In this document: one piece after another, positions 26,655-35,189 of the stretch
Position numbering within the stretch: position 1 is the first letter of the stretch
Layout of the letters: each line of letters starts with the position of its first letter
Origin: an uncultured Bacteroides sp.
GTDB lineage: Bacteria; Bacteroidota; Bacteroidia; Bacteroidales; Bacteroidaceae
Assembly: GCA_905203765.1 (NCBI GenBank)
Contig: CAJKXC010000012.1
Span: forward strand, 1 to 63,938
Length of the DNA: 63,938 bases
Direction of reading: 5' to 3'
Position numbers and translations under genes: made by a program
The notes under the pieces: model-generated
Seen by the model: only the letters and a program-made list of their open reading frames with translations
What the model was told of the DNA's origin: nothing
Database searches by the model: none

Positions 26655-27122
26655 TTATTTAAAACTGATTAAGTATTTAGTGTATTTTATCTCATCATAG
26701 GTAAACGTCAGGTCCTCGTCCACCATTTTGGGACGCTTGGCACCTTCTTCCTTTACTTTCTTTTGGATAGTAACGACAAATCGTTGTTCATCGGCATCCT
26801 TCAGCACGCCGAATAGCTTACGTCCGTCTTTGGTCAGCACTTCAACTTCCTTACCGATGTAGTTGATGTACTGTTGCAGCACCTTGAAGGGTTGTCCGAT
26901 GCCGGCGGAGCCGACTTCCAACTCATAATCCTCATCCTCACGATTCAACTTGGACTCAATGTAGCGGCTCAGCTCCACGCAATCCTCAATCCACACACCT
27001 TCTTTGTGGTCTATTTCCACAAGAATTTTATCATCCGGGCTGATGGTCACTTCCACCAGGAAATAATCTTTTTCTTCCAGCCACTCATCAACAATCTGAC
27101 AAACAGTTTTCTTTTCTATCAT
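26655..27122 (-). CDS. rimP: Ribosome maturation factor RimP
   Basis: 155 residues of standard RimP length: an N-terminal domain with VDHKEGVWIEDCVELSRYIESKL and YELEVGSAGIGQPF, and a C-terminal SH3-like domain (about 85-155). It assists 30S subunit maturation. It is the first gene of the leftward translation operon and has a full-consensus promoter 68 bp upstream. Confidence 0.95.
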   Translation of the reverse strand: MIEKKTVCQIVDEWLEEKDYFLVEVTISPDDKILVEIDHKEGVWIEDCVELSRYIESKLNREDEDYELEVGSAGIGQPFKVLQQYINYIGKEVEVLTKDGRKLFGVLKDADEQRFVVTIQKKVKEEGAKRPKMVDEDLTFTYDEIKYTKYLISFK

Positions 27123-27189
27123 AGATTAACTAATAAGAATAAAAAAGAGGAGCTTAATCGCCCCTCCACCTTTCATCCGTTTCCGGTTG

Positions 27190-27220
27190 CAAAGATATAA
27201 ATAATCTGTTCGACTACAAA
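27190..27220 (-). promoter_or_regulatory. Promoter of the rimP-nusA-infB operon
   Basis: On the minus strand TTTG (27217-27220) and TATCTTTG (27190-27197) are 19 bp apart, a full Bacteroides consensus. It lies 68 bp upstream of rimP. Confidence 0.8.
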
Positions 27221-27474
27221 ATATTAGAGAAAAAAAGAAAGAATTAACGCTCATACTCCACATTATCCGGCATTGTTGCCCGAAAAGCATGAATTGCTGA
27301 TTAAGAATTATGCTTAGAAAACAGGCTTTCGTGTTTACCGGTTTCTATGTCCGCCACTATCAATCTTACACAAGCAATTAATTCAGGAAGGTGTTTCTTT
27401 ATAATTTTAAAGATAGGAAGTAATATTGAAAAGGCTCCTGAATATTTTTTCCCAACTGGAGAAAAAGATGTTCC
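27221..27474. other. Non-coding stretch, no gene seen
   Basis: About 250 bp of AT-rich DNA between the rimP promoter and the dispersed hairpin element. Translated in both directions it gives only short frames without recognisable composition. Confidence 0.5.
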
Positions 27475-27604
27475 TAACTGCCCATTAATTACGGGTGTAT
27501 AAGGAATAAATAATCCTTATACACCCGTATTATTTCTTATACACCCCTAACCGGCAGTAAATTAATACATTGTGCGCCAGGTGCAGGGGTGTAGTAGAAA
27601 GTTT
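27475..27604 (-). repeat. Dispersed ~120-bp hairpin-ending element, copy A
   Basis: Read on the minus strand it begins AAACTTTCTACTACACCCC 16 bp after the stop of the GH3 gene and runs through ATTTACTGCCGGTTAGGGG. It ends in a 16-bp perfect hairpin (27490-27505 with 27514-27529; arm ACGGGTGTATAAGGA). The same order of blocks is found at 60981-61104 on the plus strand. It probably serves as the 3' end of the GH3 transcript. Confidence 0.8.
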
Positions 27605-27620
27605 ATTATATAGGATCCGG

Positions 27621-30110
27621 TTACTTATTCGGCGTTTCCCACTTCTTAGTATCCGTGCAAACCACGTTCATCACCTGGTCACCTGCCTGGATGCGGAAGT
27701 CACCTGCTTCCAGAATCCATTTGCCGTCGTAGCCAACGAAGGCAAGGTCGGAACCTTTCACTTTCAGAGTCACGGTCTTGGTTTCACCCGGCTTCAGTTC
27801 TACCTTCTCGAAAGCGCGAAGGCGGCGGTTATCGGGAGTAAGGGAAGCTACGAGGTCGCTGCTGAAGAGCAGGATGCTTTCTTTACCTACGCGATTGCCG
27901 GTGTTCTTTACGTCAACGCTGAAAGTAAGTACATCATCGGCAGTAAAGTTAGGTTTGTCTACCTTGAAGTTGCTGTAAGCAAAAGTAGTGTAGCTCAGAC
28001 CATAGCCGAAAGCCCACTGTACGGAAACCTGGGCATCGTAGTTATAAGCACCTTCCATCTGCTTGCCAATGTGCTCGCAAGGCTTGTAGTCGTAAGTAAT
28101 CAGGGAGTTGATTTCCTTCGGATAAGTGAAAGGCATCTTGCCGCTGAAGTTGGCATCACCTGCCAAAAGGTTGGCAAGAGCATCGCCACCATAGTTACCC
28201 GGAAGCATAATGTCGACTACGGCTTGTGCCAGAGGTTCGATATCGGCTATCAGGCGGGGACGGCCTTCGTTCAGTATCAGGATGACGGGCTTGCCGGTCT
28301 TGGCAAGGGCTTTCACCAGGTCGAGCTGATTCTGAGAGAGGAAGAGGTTGGTAAGGTTACCCGGAGTTTCGCAGTAGGAGTTCTCGCCGATGCAGGCTAC
28401 GATGTAGTCGGCGTTGGCGGCGGCAGCTACGGCCTTGTCTATCTCGGGAGCGTTCTCATCCCACCAGTTACCGCCTTTCTTATAAGTTACACCCGGTTCG
28501 TAGACGATGTTGTCGGCACCAAACTTGTTGGTAAAGGCTTCGAGGATCGTGTTATAGTCGGCACCGCATTCATCTGCCTTGTCACCTTGCCAGGAATAAG
28601 ACCAGCCACCGTTAAGTGTACGGATAGAGTTGGCATTCGGGCCGGTGAGAAGCAGTTTCTTACCTTTGGCAAGCGGGAGAATGCCATCCGCATTCTTCAA
28701 AAGAACCATAGATTCTTCAGCAGCCTGAAGGGCAGCAGCAGCGTGTTCGGCACTACCGAAGAGAGGGAAGTCCTTCAAGTCATAGTACGGCTTTTCGAAC
28801 AGATTAAGGCGATACTTCATACGCAGCACACGACGAACAGCGTCGTCGATACGGCTCATCGGCACTTCACCTTCCTGTACCAGTTCTTTAAGGAGCGTAC
28901 AGAACTTCCATTCGTAGGGGTCCATAGACATATCGATACCGGCATTGATGGCAAGCTTGATAGCTTCTTTCTTGTCCTTGGCAATGTGGTCGCGGCTATA
29001 AAGGTTGTTGATGTCCGCCCAGTCAGTCACAATCATACCGTCCCAGTTGAGGTCTTCTTTCAGCCACTTGGTCAGTAATTCGTAGTTGGCATGGAAAGGC
29101 AGGCCGTTGTTCATGGCAGAGTTAATCATAACGGAAAGTGCACCGTTACGAACCATTTCGAGATAAGGGGCAAAGTGCTTCTCGCGCATATCCTGTTCGG
29201 TGATGGACGACGGAGTACGGTCTTTGCCGGAAACAGGAACGCCGTAGCCCATGAAGTGCTTCATACAGGCAGCCACATTATTGGTTCCGATATTATTAGG
29301 ATCATTGCCCTGAAAACCGAGGATGGCTTCACGGCCCATTTCAGCATTCACATAGCAGTCCTCGCCATAGTTTTCCCACATACGCGGCCAGCGCGGGTCG
29401 CGACCCAGGTCGGTTACAGGAGCATAAGTCCAGGGAATACTTCCGGCTTTGGTTTCGTAAGCGGAGATTTCGGCACCACGGCGCGTCAAGGCACGGTTGA
29501 AGGTAGCGCCCATATTGACACCCTGCGGGAAGAACGTGCCACCCAGCGTATAGGTGGTTCCGTGTATCTGGTCTACACCATAAACGCAGGGGATACCGAT
29601 CTCCTTCATGGATTTCTCCTGAATACGCTTAATGATTTCCTGCCACTTCTCGGGAGTCTGTGCCACGCCGTTGGGCACATTGAGGATGGAACCTACTTTA
29701 TATTTACCGATGACACTATCGAGCATCGCCTCGTCTATCTGGAAGCCTTTCGCACTCTCGATGCCCTGGATGCGCATATAAATCTGCATCATTACATCTT
29801 GTCCCGGCATACCTTTGGAGAGGTCAAATTCTTTCTCCAACTTATACTTCTTCAATACCTTCTTAAGGTCTCCCACCTTAGGATTCTTCGGGTCCATACC
29901 GGCAAAAGGATTCGTTCGCTTTTGCAGAAGGTCGATAGTAAGTTCACACATCTGCCCGACTTTCTCGTCGAGCGTCATTTTTTGGAGCAGAGCCTCAATC
30001 TGCTGCTCTATCTTTTCGTCTCTCGGGATAGCCGGTGCAACGGTGGTTTGTGCTGCGGCAGTAAATACCAGCCCGGACAGGGCTAAGGATAAGATTAACT
30101 TTTTGTTCAT
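27621..30110 (-). CDS. Glycoside hydrolase family 3 beta-glucosidase/beta-xylosidase (GH3 A)
   Basis: 829 residues with a type I signal peptide (cut after TAAAQ, about residue 21), hence probably periplasmic. The TIM-barrel GH3 N-terminal domain (about 35-420) carries the nucleophile Asp363 in MIVTDWADI and the substrate-binding KHFMGYG. The alpha/beta sandwich domain (about 440-690) and a C-terminal FnIII-like domain (about 735-825, GYGLSYTTF preceding it) follow. It removes terminal beta-linked residues from oligosaccharides. It is the last gene of the leftward locus, has its own -7 element and is followed by the dispersed element. Confidence 0.92.
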   Translation of the reverse strand: MNKKLILSLALSGLVFTAAAQTTVAPAIPRDEKIEQQIEALLQKMTLDEKVGQMCELTIDLLQKRTNPFAGMDPKNPKVGDLKKVLKKYKLEKEFDLSKGMPGQDVMMQIYMRIQGIESAKGFQIDEAMLDSVIGKYKVGSILNVPNGVAQTPEKWQEIIKRIQEKSMKEIGIPCVYGVDQIHGTTYTLGGTFFPQGVNMGATFNRALTRRGAEISAYETKAGSIPWTYAPVTDLGRDPRWPRMWENYGEDCYVNAEMGREAILGFQGNDPNNIGTNNVAACMKHFMGYGVPVSGKDRTPSSITEQDMREKHFAPYLEMVRNGALSVMINSAMNNGLPFHANYELLTKWLKEDLNWDGMIVTDWADINNLYSRDHIAKDKKEAIKLAINAGIDMSMDPYEWKFCTLLKELVQEGEVPMSRIDDAVRRVLRMKYRLNLFEKPYYDLKDFPLFGSAEHAAAALQAAEESMVLLKNADGILPLAKGKKLLLTGPNANSIRTLNGGWSYSWQGDKADECGADYNTILEAFTNKFGADNIVYEPGVTYKKGGNWWDENAPEIDKAVAAAANADYIVACIGENSYCETPGNLTNLFLSQNQLDLVKALAKTGKPVILILNEGRPRLIADIEPLAQAVVDIMLPGNYGGDALANLLAGDANFSGKMPFTYPKEINSLITYDYKPCEHIGKQMEGAYNYDAQVSVQWAFGYGLSYTTFAYSNFKVDKPNFTADDVLTFSVDVKNTGNRVGKESILLFSSDLVASLTPDNRRLRAFEKVELKPGETKTVTLKVKGSDLAFVGYDGKWILEAGDFRIQAGDQVMNVVCTDTKKWETPNK

Positions 30111-30137
30111 GGTTGTGATATTAGTTTTTTACGCGTG

Positions 30138-30145
30138 CAAAGATA
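30138..30145 (-). promoter_or_regulatory. -7 element before GH3 A
   Basis: TATCTTTG on the minus strand, 28 bp before the start codon, directly downstream of the hairpin at 30149-30181. No TTTG at the right distance, so any -33 contact would need a regulator. Confidence 0.5.
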
Positions 30146-30148
30146 ACA

Positions 30149-30181
30149 CATCCTGCCATACACGAAGTATATAGCAGGATG
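30149..30181 (-). terminator. Hairpin between GH3 B and GH3 A
   Basis: CATCCTGC (30149-30156) pairs with GCAGGATG (30174-30181), extended inside by ATAC/GTAT. It is 20 bp past the GH3 B stop and immediately before the GH3 A -7 element, so it may end or attenuate the upstream transcript. Confidence 0.6.
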
Positions 30182-30200
30182 CATTTTAGGGTAAGTTTTG

Positions 30201-32528
30201 TTATTTCTTCAATATATCGAAAGCTTCCTGAGGCTTCAGGATATCGTTTGTCTTGCTGGTTGCAGCAGCCACATCGGCATTGAGCGCAGCCTTGATGTCG
30301 CGGGACGATGCACCGATGAGGAACTTATAGGTTCCGCCATCCACTACCCATGAGGAAGAAGCCGCATCGTAGGAAGCCAGGTCGGCAGCATTCACTTTCA
30401 GAGTGACCGTAGCCGTCTCTCCCGGTTGCAGTTCCTTTGTCTTGGCAAAGGCTTTCAGTTCCTTTTCCGGTTTGTCCATCGTGTCACTGCCCGGAGCCGA
30501 TACATAAAGCTGAACGACTTCCTTACCGGCAGCCTTGCCCGTATTCTTCACCTCTACCGTAACGGTATAAGTATCCTTATCTGCCTTGACAGCCGGGTTG
30601 GCATATTCAAAGGTGGTATAGCTCAAACCATAACCGAAGGGATAAGACACCGCTTTGCCGAAACTGTCGAAGTAGCGGTAGCCCACGTAGATACCTTCCT
30701 CATAATTGGTATAATCCACGTTCTTCACTTCGCTCTTCTTGTCGCCCGCATTCGTAATGTCAATGTTGGCGGTCATGTCAATGGGGAAGTTGGCAGAAGA
30801 AGCGGCATCGTCGAACTTTACGGGGAAGGTCATCGGGAGCTTGCCCGAAGGAGAGGCTTTGCCGCTCAATACGTCTGCCACGCTGTTACCGCCCTCTTGT
30901 CCGGCTTGCCAAGCGCAAAGAATGGCATCCGGCTGTCCTTTCCAGGAAGCGGTTTCGATAACACCGCCGATGTTGAGCACTACCACCACCTTCTTGCCTG
31001 CTGCGTGGAAGGCTTTGCAGACAGACTGCAAAAGCTGCTGTTCTTCCTTGCTGAGGTTAAAGTCGGAAAGTTTGCGGTCGAGGAATTCGCCGGAAGTGCG
31101 TCCCAAAGTAACCAGGGCAACATCCGCTTTAGCAGCCTGCGCCTGGATTTCCTGTGGAGCCACTGCCATCTCGGCGGGGCGGGCATCGGGCATGAACCAA
31201 TCTTTCTTCTCCTTCGACAGGCGTTCTTTCTCGGCAGTAATGTATTGTTCGTAAGATGCTTTCAAGGCATCGTCTACCACATAACCGGCATTGTTCAAAC
31301 CATCCAGCAGAGAGACTGTGTAAGCACGGTTCACATTGCCGGAACCGGTACCGCCTGCAATGAAGTCGTAAGAAGTACAACCGAAGAGGGCTACATTCTT
31401 CACTCCCGCAGCCAACGGCAATGCTCCGTTATCGTTCTTCAGCAACACCATACCTTCGGTAGCCGACTGGCGGGTAACGGCGGCATGGGCTTTCAGATCG
31501 GGTTTATTAGAGAACTTATATCCCTTGAAGTGGGGAGTCTGGAGAATCATTTCGAGAATGCGCTTTACGTTGCGGTCCAGAATAGCCTCATCCAGTTTGC
31601 CGTCCTTCACCGCCTGAATAATAGCGGCGTATTGCTTGTCGGTGCCCGGTTGCAGCATATCGTTGCCGGCTTCCATTTGGGCAACGACGTTCTTGCCGCC
31701 AAACCAATCGGTCATCACCATACCGCCGAAGCCCCATTCATCGCGCAGAAGCGTAGTCTGAAGTTCCTTACTCTCGGAAGTATAAGTACCGTTCAGATAG
31801 TTGTACGAAGACATCACAGTCCAGGGTGTCGACTCTTTCACTGCTATCTCGAAACCTTTCAGATAGATTTCGCGTAGGGCACGCTGAGACACGCGGGCAT
31901 CGTTCGCCATGCGGTTCGTCTCCTGGTTGTTGACGGCAAAGTGCTTGATCGAAGTTCCCACACCGTTGCTCTGCACACCACGCACGTAGGCGGCAGCGAT
32001 CTTACCTGCCACCACGGGGTCTTCGGAGTAATACTCGAAGTTACGTCCGCAAAGCGGGTTGCGGTGGATATTCAAGGCGGGAGCCAACAGGACGTCAGCA
32101 CCATATTCCAATACTTCGTTACCGATAGCCTTACCTACATTTTCAACCAATTCCTGGTCCCAGGTAGAGGCAAGCAGTGTCCCGATAGGGAAATGGGTAC
32201 AATAATAAGTAGCGGAATCCCCGTCGCGTGTAGGGTTAATGCGCAGTCCGGCAGGTCCGTCCGCCAAGACTACCGCAGGGATGCCGAGGCGTTCAATGGG
32301 GTAAGTGGTTCCGGCAGCACCGGGCACCAGTTTACGGGTTTCGCCGATAACGGCACTGTCACCCGAGAAGCCTGCCATACCGGTTCCGACAATCAGGTGG
32401 CCTTTCTCTTCGAGGGTCATGGCACCAATGACATCGTCCAAAGATGCCTTGCCAAGCTGGGGCGCACTGGGACCGCAAGCCACGAGAGTGGTTGCAGCAA
32501 GCGCTATGGAAAATAATTGCTTTTTCAT
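30201..32528 (-). CDS. Glycoside hydrolase family 3 enzyme, lipoprotein (GH3 B)
   Basis: 775 residues with lipobox TLVAC (Cys18), so it is membrane-anchored, unlike GH3 A and C. The nucleophile is Asp274 in GMVMTDWFGG, and KHFAVNNQETNR is the substrate-binding motif. The alpha/beta sandwich follows, and the C-terminal FnIII-like domain is preceded by YPFGYGLSYTTFEY. It resembles GH3 C more than GH3 A (shared SIKHFAVNNQETN and YEEGIYVGYRYFDSFGK blocks), so B and C are probably ancient duplicates. It likely releases glucose or xylose from beta-glycosides. It is 40 bp behind the CE1 esterase gene. Confidence 0.92.
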   Translation of the reverse strand: MKKQLFSIALAATTLVACGPSAPQLGKASLDDVIGAMTLEEKGHLIVGTGMAGFSGDSAVIGETRKLVPGAAGTTYPIERLGIPAVVLADGPAGLRINPTRDGDSATYYCTHFPIGTLLASTWDQELVENVGKAIGNEVLEYGADVLLAPALNIHRNPLCGRNFEYYSEDPVVAGKIAAAYVRGVQSNGVGTSIKHFAVNNQETNRMANDARVSQRALREIYLKGFEIAVKESTPWTVMSSYNYLNGTYTSESKELQTTLLRDEWGFGGMVMTDWFGGKNVVAQMEAGNDMLQPGTDKQYAAIIQAVKDGKLDEAILDRNVKRILEMILQTPHFKGYKFSNKPDLKAHAAVTRQSATEGMVLLKNDNGALPLAAGVKNVALFGCTSYDFIAGGTGSGNVNRAYTVSLLDGLNNAGYVVDDALKASYEQYITAEKERLSKEKKDWFMPDARPAEMAVAPQEIQAQAAKADVALVTLGRTSGEFLDRKLSDFNLSKEEQQLLQSVCKAFHAAGKKVVVVLNIGGVIETASWKGQPDAILCAWQAGQEGGNSVADVLSGKASPSGKLPMTFPVKFDDAASSANFPIDMTANIDITNAGDKKSEVKNVDYTNYEEGIYVGYRYFDSFGKAVSYPFGYGLSYTTFEYANPAVKADKDTYTVTVEVKNTGKAAGKEVVQLYVSAPGSDTMDKPEKELKAFAKTKELQPGETATVTLKVNAADLASYDAASSSWVVDGGTYKFLIGASSRDIKAALNADVAAATSKTNDILKPQEAFDILKK

Positions 32529-32568
32529 TCTTTCTTAATAATGGGTTGTTTTATTGTTTGCCTGATAA

Positions 32569-33762
32569 TCACTTGAACAACAGCGGTGTGAATTCCGTCA
32601 GATAAATACGCCAGTTCTTCCAGATGTGGCCCTCGCCAGTCTCGTAGTAAGTGTATTTATATCCGTTTTCGTCCAGCAGTTTGCGATAATCCTCGTTGGC
32701 TTTGTACAGGAAGTCCGCCTTGCCGATACCAATCCAGTAAAGGGCAGGCTTCTTGGCGAACTGGGTTTTCAGTTTGCCTTCCATATCCTCATAGATAGGA
32801 GACTTCACATTCTTGTCCGGCATGATGGCTGCCGAGAACAAACCTACATAGTTGAACATATCGGGATATTGCTTGGAGATGTGCAGTGAGTGATAGCCAC
32901 CCATAGACAGACCGGCAATGGCACGGCCCGACTTGCTCTTGATGGTGCGAAACGTCTTATCGACAAACTTCACCACATCGGGGAATGCCGATTCAAAAGA
33001 ACCTTCCATCGTCTTGGGCAACTGCATGCCGGGAGCCGCAAAGCCGAGTGAAGACTCGCCCGGAGCTGCTTCCTGTGCCGCATTACCATTGGTCATAACT
33101 ACAATCATCGGTTTGGCTTTACCTTGTGCAATGAGGTTATCGAGAATCTGTGCCGTACGTCCCAGGGCAATCCATGCTTCCTCGTCACCACCCATGCCGT
33201 GCAGCAGGTAGAATACCGGATAGCGTTTGCCGCTTGTCTCGTAGCCTGCCGGTGTATATACCGTCAGACGGCGATCCATACCCAGCGTAGGACTGTTGTA
33301 CCACATACGCGATACCGTTCCGTGGGGCACATCGTTCACCTTATAGAGATCGGCACGTCCGCCGCCAATGATAAACACGTTGGTCACAGTAGATACGTCG
33401 CGAATCATATAAACGTTGGCAGGGTCCATCATCCGCAACCCGTCCACAATGAAGGAGTAGCTGTAAAGTTCGGGAGCCAGGGGTTCGGGAGTCGTATATT
33501 CCCATACGCCGTCCTTGCCTTCAACCAGTTCGCCCATGCCCGGGCCATCGAACTCACCAAACGGAGTGCTTATCTTCTGCGTCGGCAGAAAATCACCGGT
33601 TACCTGTACGCGCACTGCCTTCGGCGCCTTCAGGCGGAAAGTAACAGTGTTGTTGTCGTGAATTTCGGGAGAAACGACCGGAGCGCCGCCCCAAAGAGCC
33701 TGCTGTGCGGATGCAAGGGTACACATCAGCAAGGTGATTGCTAATAAAGATAATCTTTTCAT
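32569..33762 (-). CDS. CE1-type esterase with N-terminal Ig-like domain (esterase a)
   Basis: 397 residues. The start is set at 33762 (MKRLSLLAITLLMCTLASAQ), which gives a proper signal peptide; a longer upstream reading lacks one. An N-terminal immunoglobulin/CBM48-like domain (about 25-130) precedes an esterase D/feruloyl-esterase alpha/beta-hydrolase domain. The nucleophile is Ser286 in GLSMGG, and the catalytic His is in EGHIWKNWR near the C-terminus. Such enzymes remove ferulate, p-coumarate or acetate from plant cell-wall glycans; which one cannot be read here. It is a close tandem paralogue of the next upstream gene, 34 bp away. Confidence 0.87.
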   Translation of the reverse strand: MKRLSLLAITLLMCTLASAQQALWGGAPVVSPEIHDNNTVTFRLKAPKAVRVQVTGDFLPTQKISTPFGEFDGPGMGELVEGKDGVWEYTTPEPLAPELYSYSFIVDGLRMMDPANVYMIRDVSTVTNVFIIGGGRADLYKVNDVPHGTVSRMWYNSPTLGMDRRLTVYTPAGYETSGKRYPVFYLLHGMGGDEEAWIALGRTAQILDNLIAQGKAKPMIVVMTNGNAAQEAAPGESSLGFAAPGMQLPKTMEGSFESAFPDVVKFVDKTFRTIKSKSGRAIAGLSMGGYHSLHISKQYPDMFNYVGLFSAAIMPDKNVKSPIYEDMEGKLKTQFAKKPALYWIGIGKADFLYKANEDYRKLLDENGYKYTYYETGEGHIWKNWRIYLTEFTPLLFK

Positions 33763-33796
33763 ACTTATGTTATTGTTTACAAATGTGCCTGTTATT

Positions 33797-34999
33797 TTAC
33801 TTGAATAATTTAGGAGCAAACTCAGTCAGATAGATACGCCAGTTCTTCCAGATATGTCCTTCGTCACTTTCCAGATATTCGTACTTGAATCCGTTCTTGT
33901 CCAGCAGGCTGCGGAAGTCCGATACGCCCTTGTACACGAAGTCCGTTTTGCCGCAAGCAATGAAGTAAAGTGCCGGTTTCTTGGCAAACTGTACCTTCAA
34001 CTTGCCTTCAAAGTCGGTATAAACAGGACAAGTAGACTTGTCATTCCGACCGCCCGCTCCGGAAAAGAGTCCCACATAGTCGAACATATCGGGATAATAC
34101 TTCGAGATATTCAGCGAATGGAAGCTACCCATAGACAGACCGGCAATGGCACGGTTCTTCTTGTTGGAAATGGTGCGGAAGTTTTTCTCTACGAACTTCA
34201 CAATGTCCGGGAAGGAGAGCTCGAAACCGCCTTCGGGTGCCGCAGCGCGTTCGGCAGGGCTCATGCTGGGAACGGTGAAACCTGCGGGTGCTTCGCCGGG
34301 AGCGGCTTGCTGCCAGGCATTGCCATTGGTCATTACTACAATCATCGGTTTCGCCTTGCCTTGTGCAATGAGATTATCGAGTATTTGCGAGGTACGGCCG
34401 AGGGCAATCCATGCTTCCTCGTCACCACCGGCGCCGTGCAACAGGTAGAATACCGGGTAACGCTTGCCGCTGGTTTCATAACCTGCCGGCGTATATACCG
34501 TCAGTCGGCGGTCCATGTTCAGCGTGGGGCTGTGATACCACATGCGCGATACCGTTCCGTGGGGCACGGCATTCACCTTATACAGGTCGGCACGTCCGCC
34601 GCCGATGATGAACACATTCGTCACCGTAGCCACGTCACGAATCATGTAAACGTTGGCAGGATCCATCATCCGCAATCCGTCCACAACGAAAGCATAGCCG
34701 TAAAGTTCGGGTTGCAAAGGCTCGGGGGTAGTAAATTCCCATACACCTTCCTTGCCTTCGGTCAGGTCGACGATGCCCGGCGCTTCGTACTCGCCCCGCT
34801 CAGTCTTAATCATCTGTTTCGGCAGGAAGTCGCCGGTAATCTGTACTCGCACCGCCTTGGGTGCCTTCAGTCGGAACGTTACCGTATTATCACTGTGAAT
34901 TTCAGGGGAAACCACCGGAGCACCGCCCCAAAGCGCCTGCTGCGCAAACGTAATCGTGCACATCAACAGTGCCATCGCTAAAAATGAAAATCTCTTCAT
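33797..34999 (-). CDS. CE1-type esterase with N-terminal Ig-like domain (esterase b)
   Basis: 400 residues from the ATG at 34999 (MKRFSFLAMALLMCTITFAQ signal peptide); the frame stays open 60 codons upstream, but that extension is basic, lacks a signal and runs through a tandem repeat, so it is not used. Architecture as in esterase a, with long identical stretches (QALWGGAPVVSPEIH, MMDPANVYMIRDV, RRLTVYTPAGYETSGKRYPVFYLLHG). The nucleophile is Ser289 in GLSMGSFHS; Ser replaces the last Gly of the elbow. The catalytic His is in DEGHIWKNWR. The changed elbow and an inserted segment near 250 suggest divergence in substrate. Confidence 0.87.
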   Translation of the reverse strand: MKRFSFLAMALLMCTITFAQQALWGGAPVVSPEIHSDNTVTFRLKAPKAVRVQITGDFLPKQMIKTERGEYEAPGIVDLTEGKEGVWEFTTPEPLQPELYGYAFVVDGLRMMDPANVYMIRDVATVTNVFIIGGGRADLYKVNAVPHGTVSRMWYHSPTLNMDRRLTVYTPAGYETSGKRYPVFYLLHGAGGDEEAWIALGRTSQILDNLIAQGKAKPMIVVMTNGNAWQQAAPGEAPAGFTVPSMSPAERAAAPEGGFELSFPDIVKFVEKNFRTISNKKNRAIAGLSMGSFHSLNISKYYPDMFDYVGLFSGAGGRNDKSTCPVYTDFEGKLKVQFAKKPALYFIACGKTDFVYKGVSDFRSLLDKNGFKYEYLESDEGHIWKNWRIYLTEFAPKLFK

Positions 35000-35059
35000 G
35001 CTATCTAATTTAAAAGGTTTATATTTCATGGAAAAAACGAACTTTAGAACAATCCGATC

Positions 35060-35114
35060 TGCGTCGTACCTTCTTCGTACCCGGTTCGTACCCGAGTCGT
35101 ACCTGGTTCGCTCA
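35060..35114. repeat. 11-bp/22-bp tandem repeat upstream of esterase b
   Basis: Four 11-bp units ending TCGTACC (35060-35070, 35071-35081, 35082-35092, 35093-35103) and a partial fifth. On the minus strand the units read GGTACGA-N4, and GAAC recurs 22 bp apart. It lies 61-115 bp before the esterase b start, in the 190-bp gap after esterase c. Confidence 0.75.
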
Positions 35115-35189
35115 TTTTCTCCCCCTATAGAAGCGAAGGAGAAGCGGAGCGGGTACGGAAGAGAAGAGAAACAGAACAATTTCAGTACC

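Noticed and set aside
33763..33819. N-terminal extension of esterase a
   Set aside because: The internal start at 33762 gives a signal peptide matching that of its paralogue; the extension does not.
35000..35179. 60-residue N-terminal extension of esterase b
   Set aside because: The extension is Arg-rich, runs through the 11-bp tandem repeat, and hides a perfect signal peptide that starts at the internal ATG.
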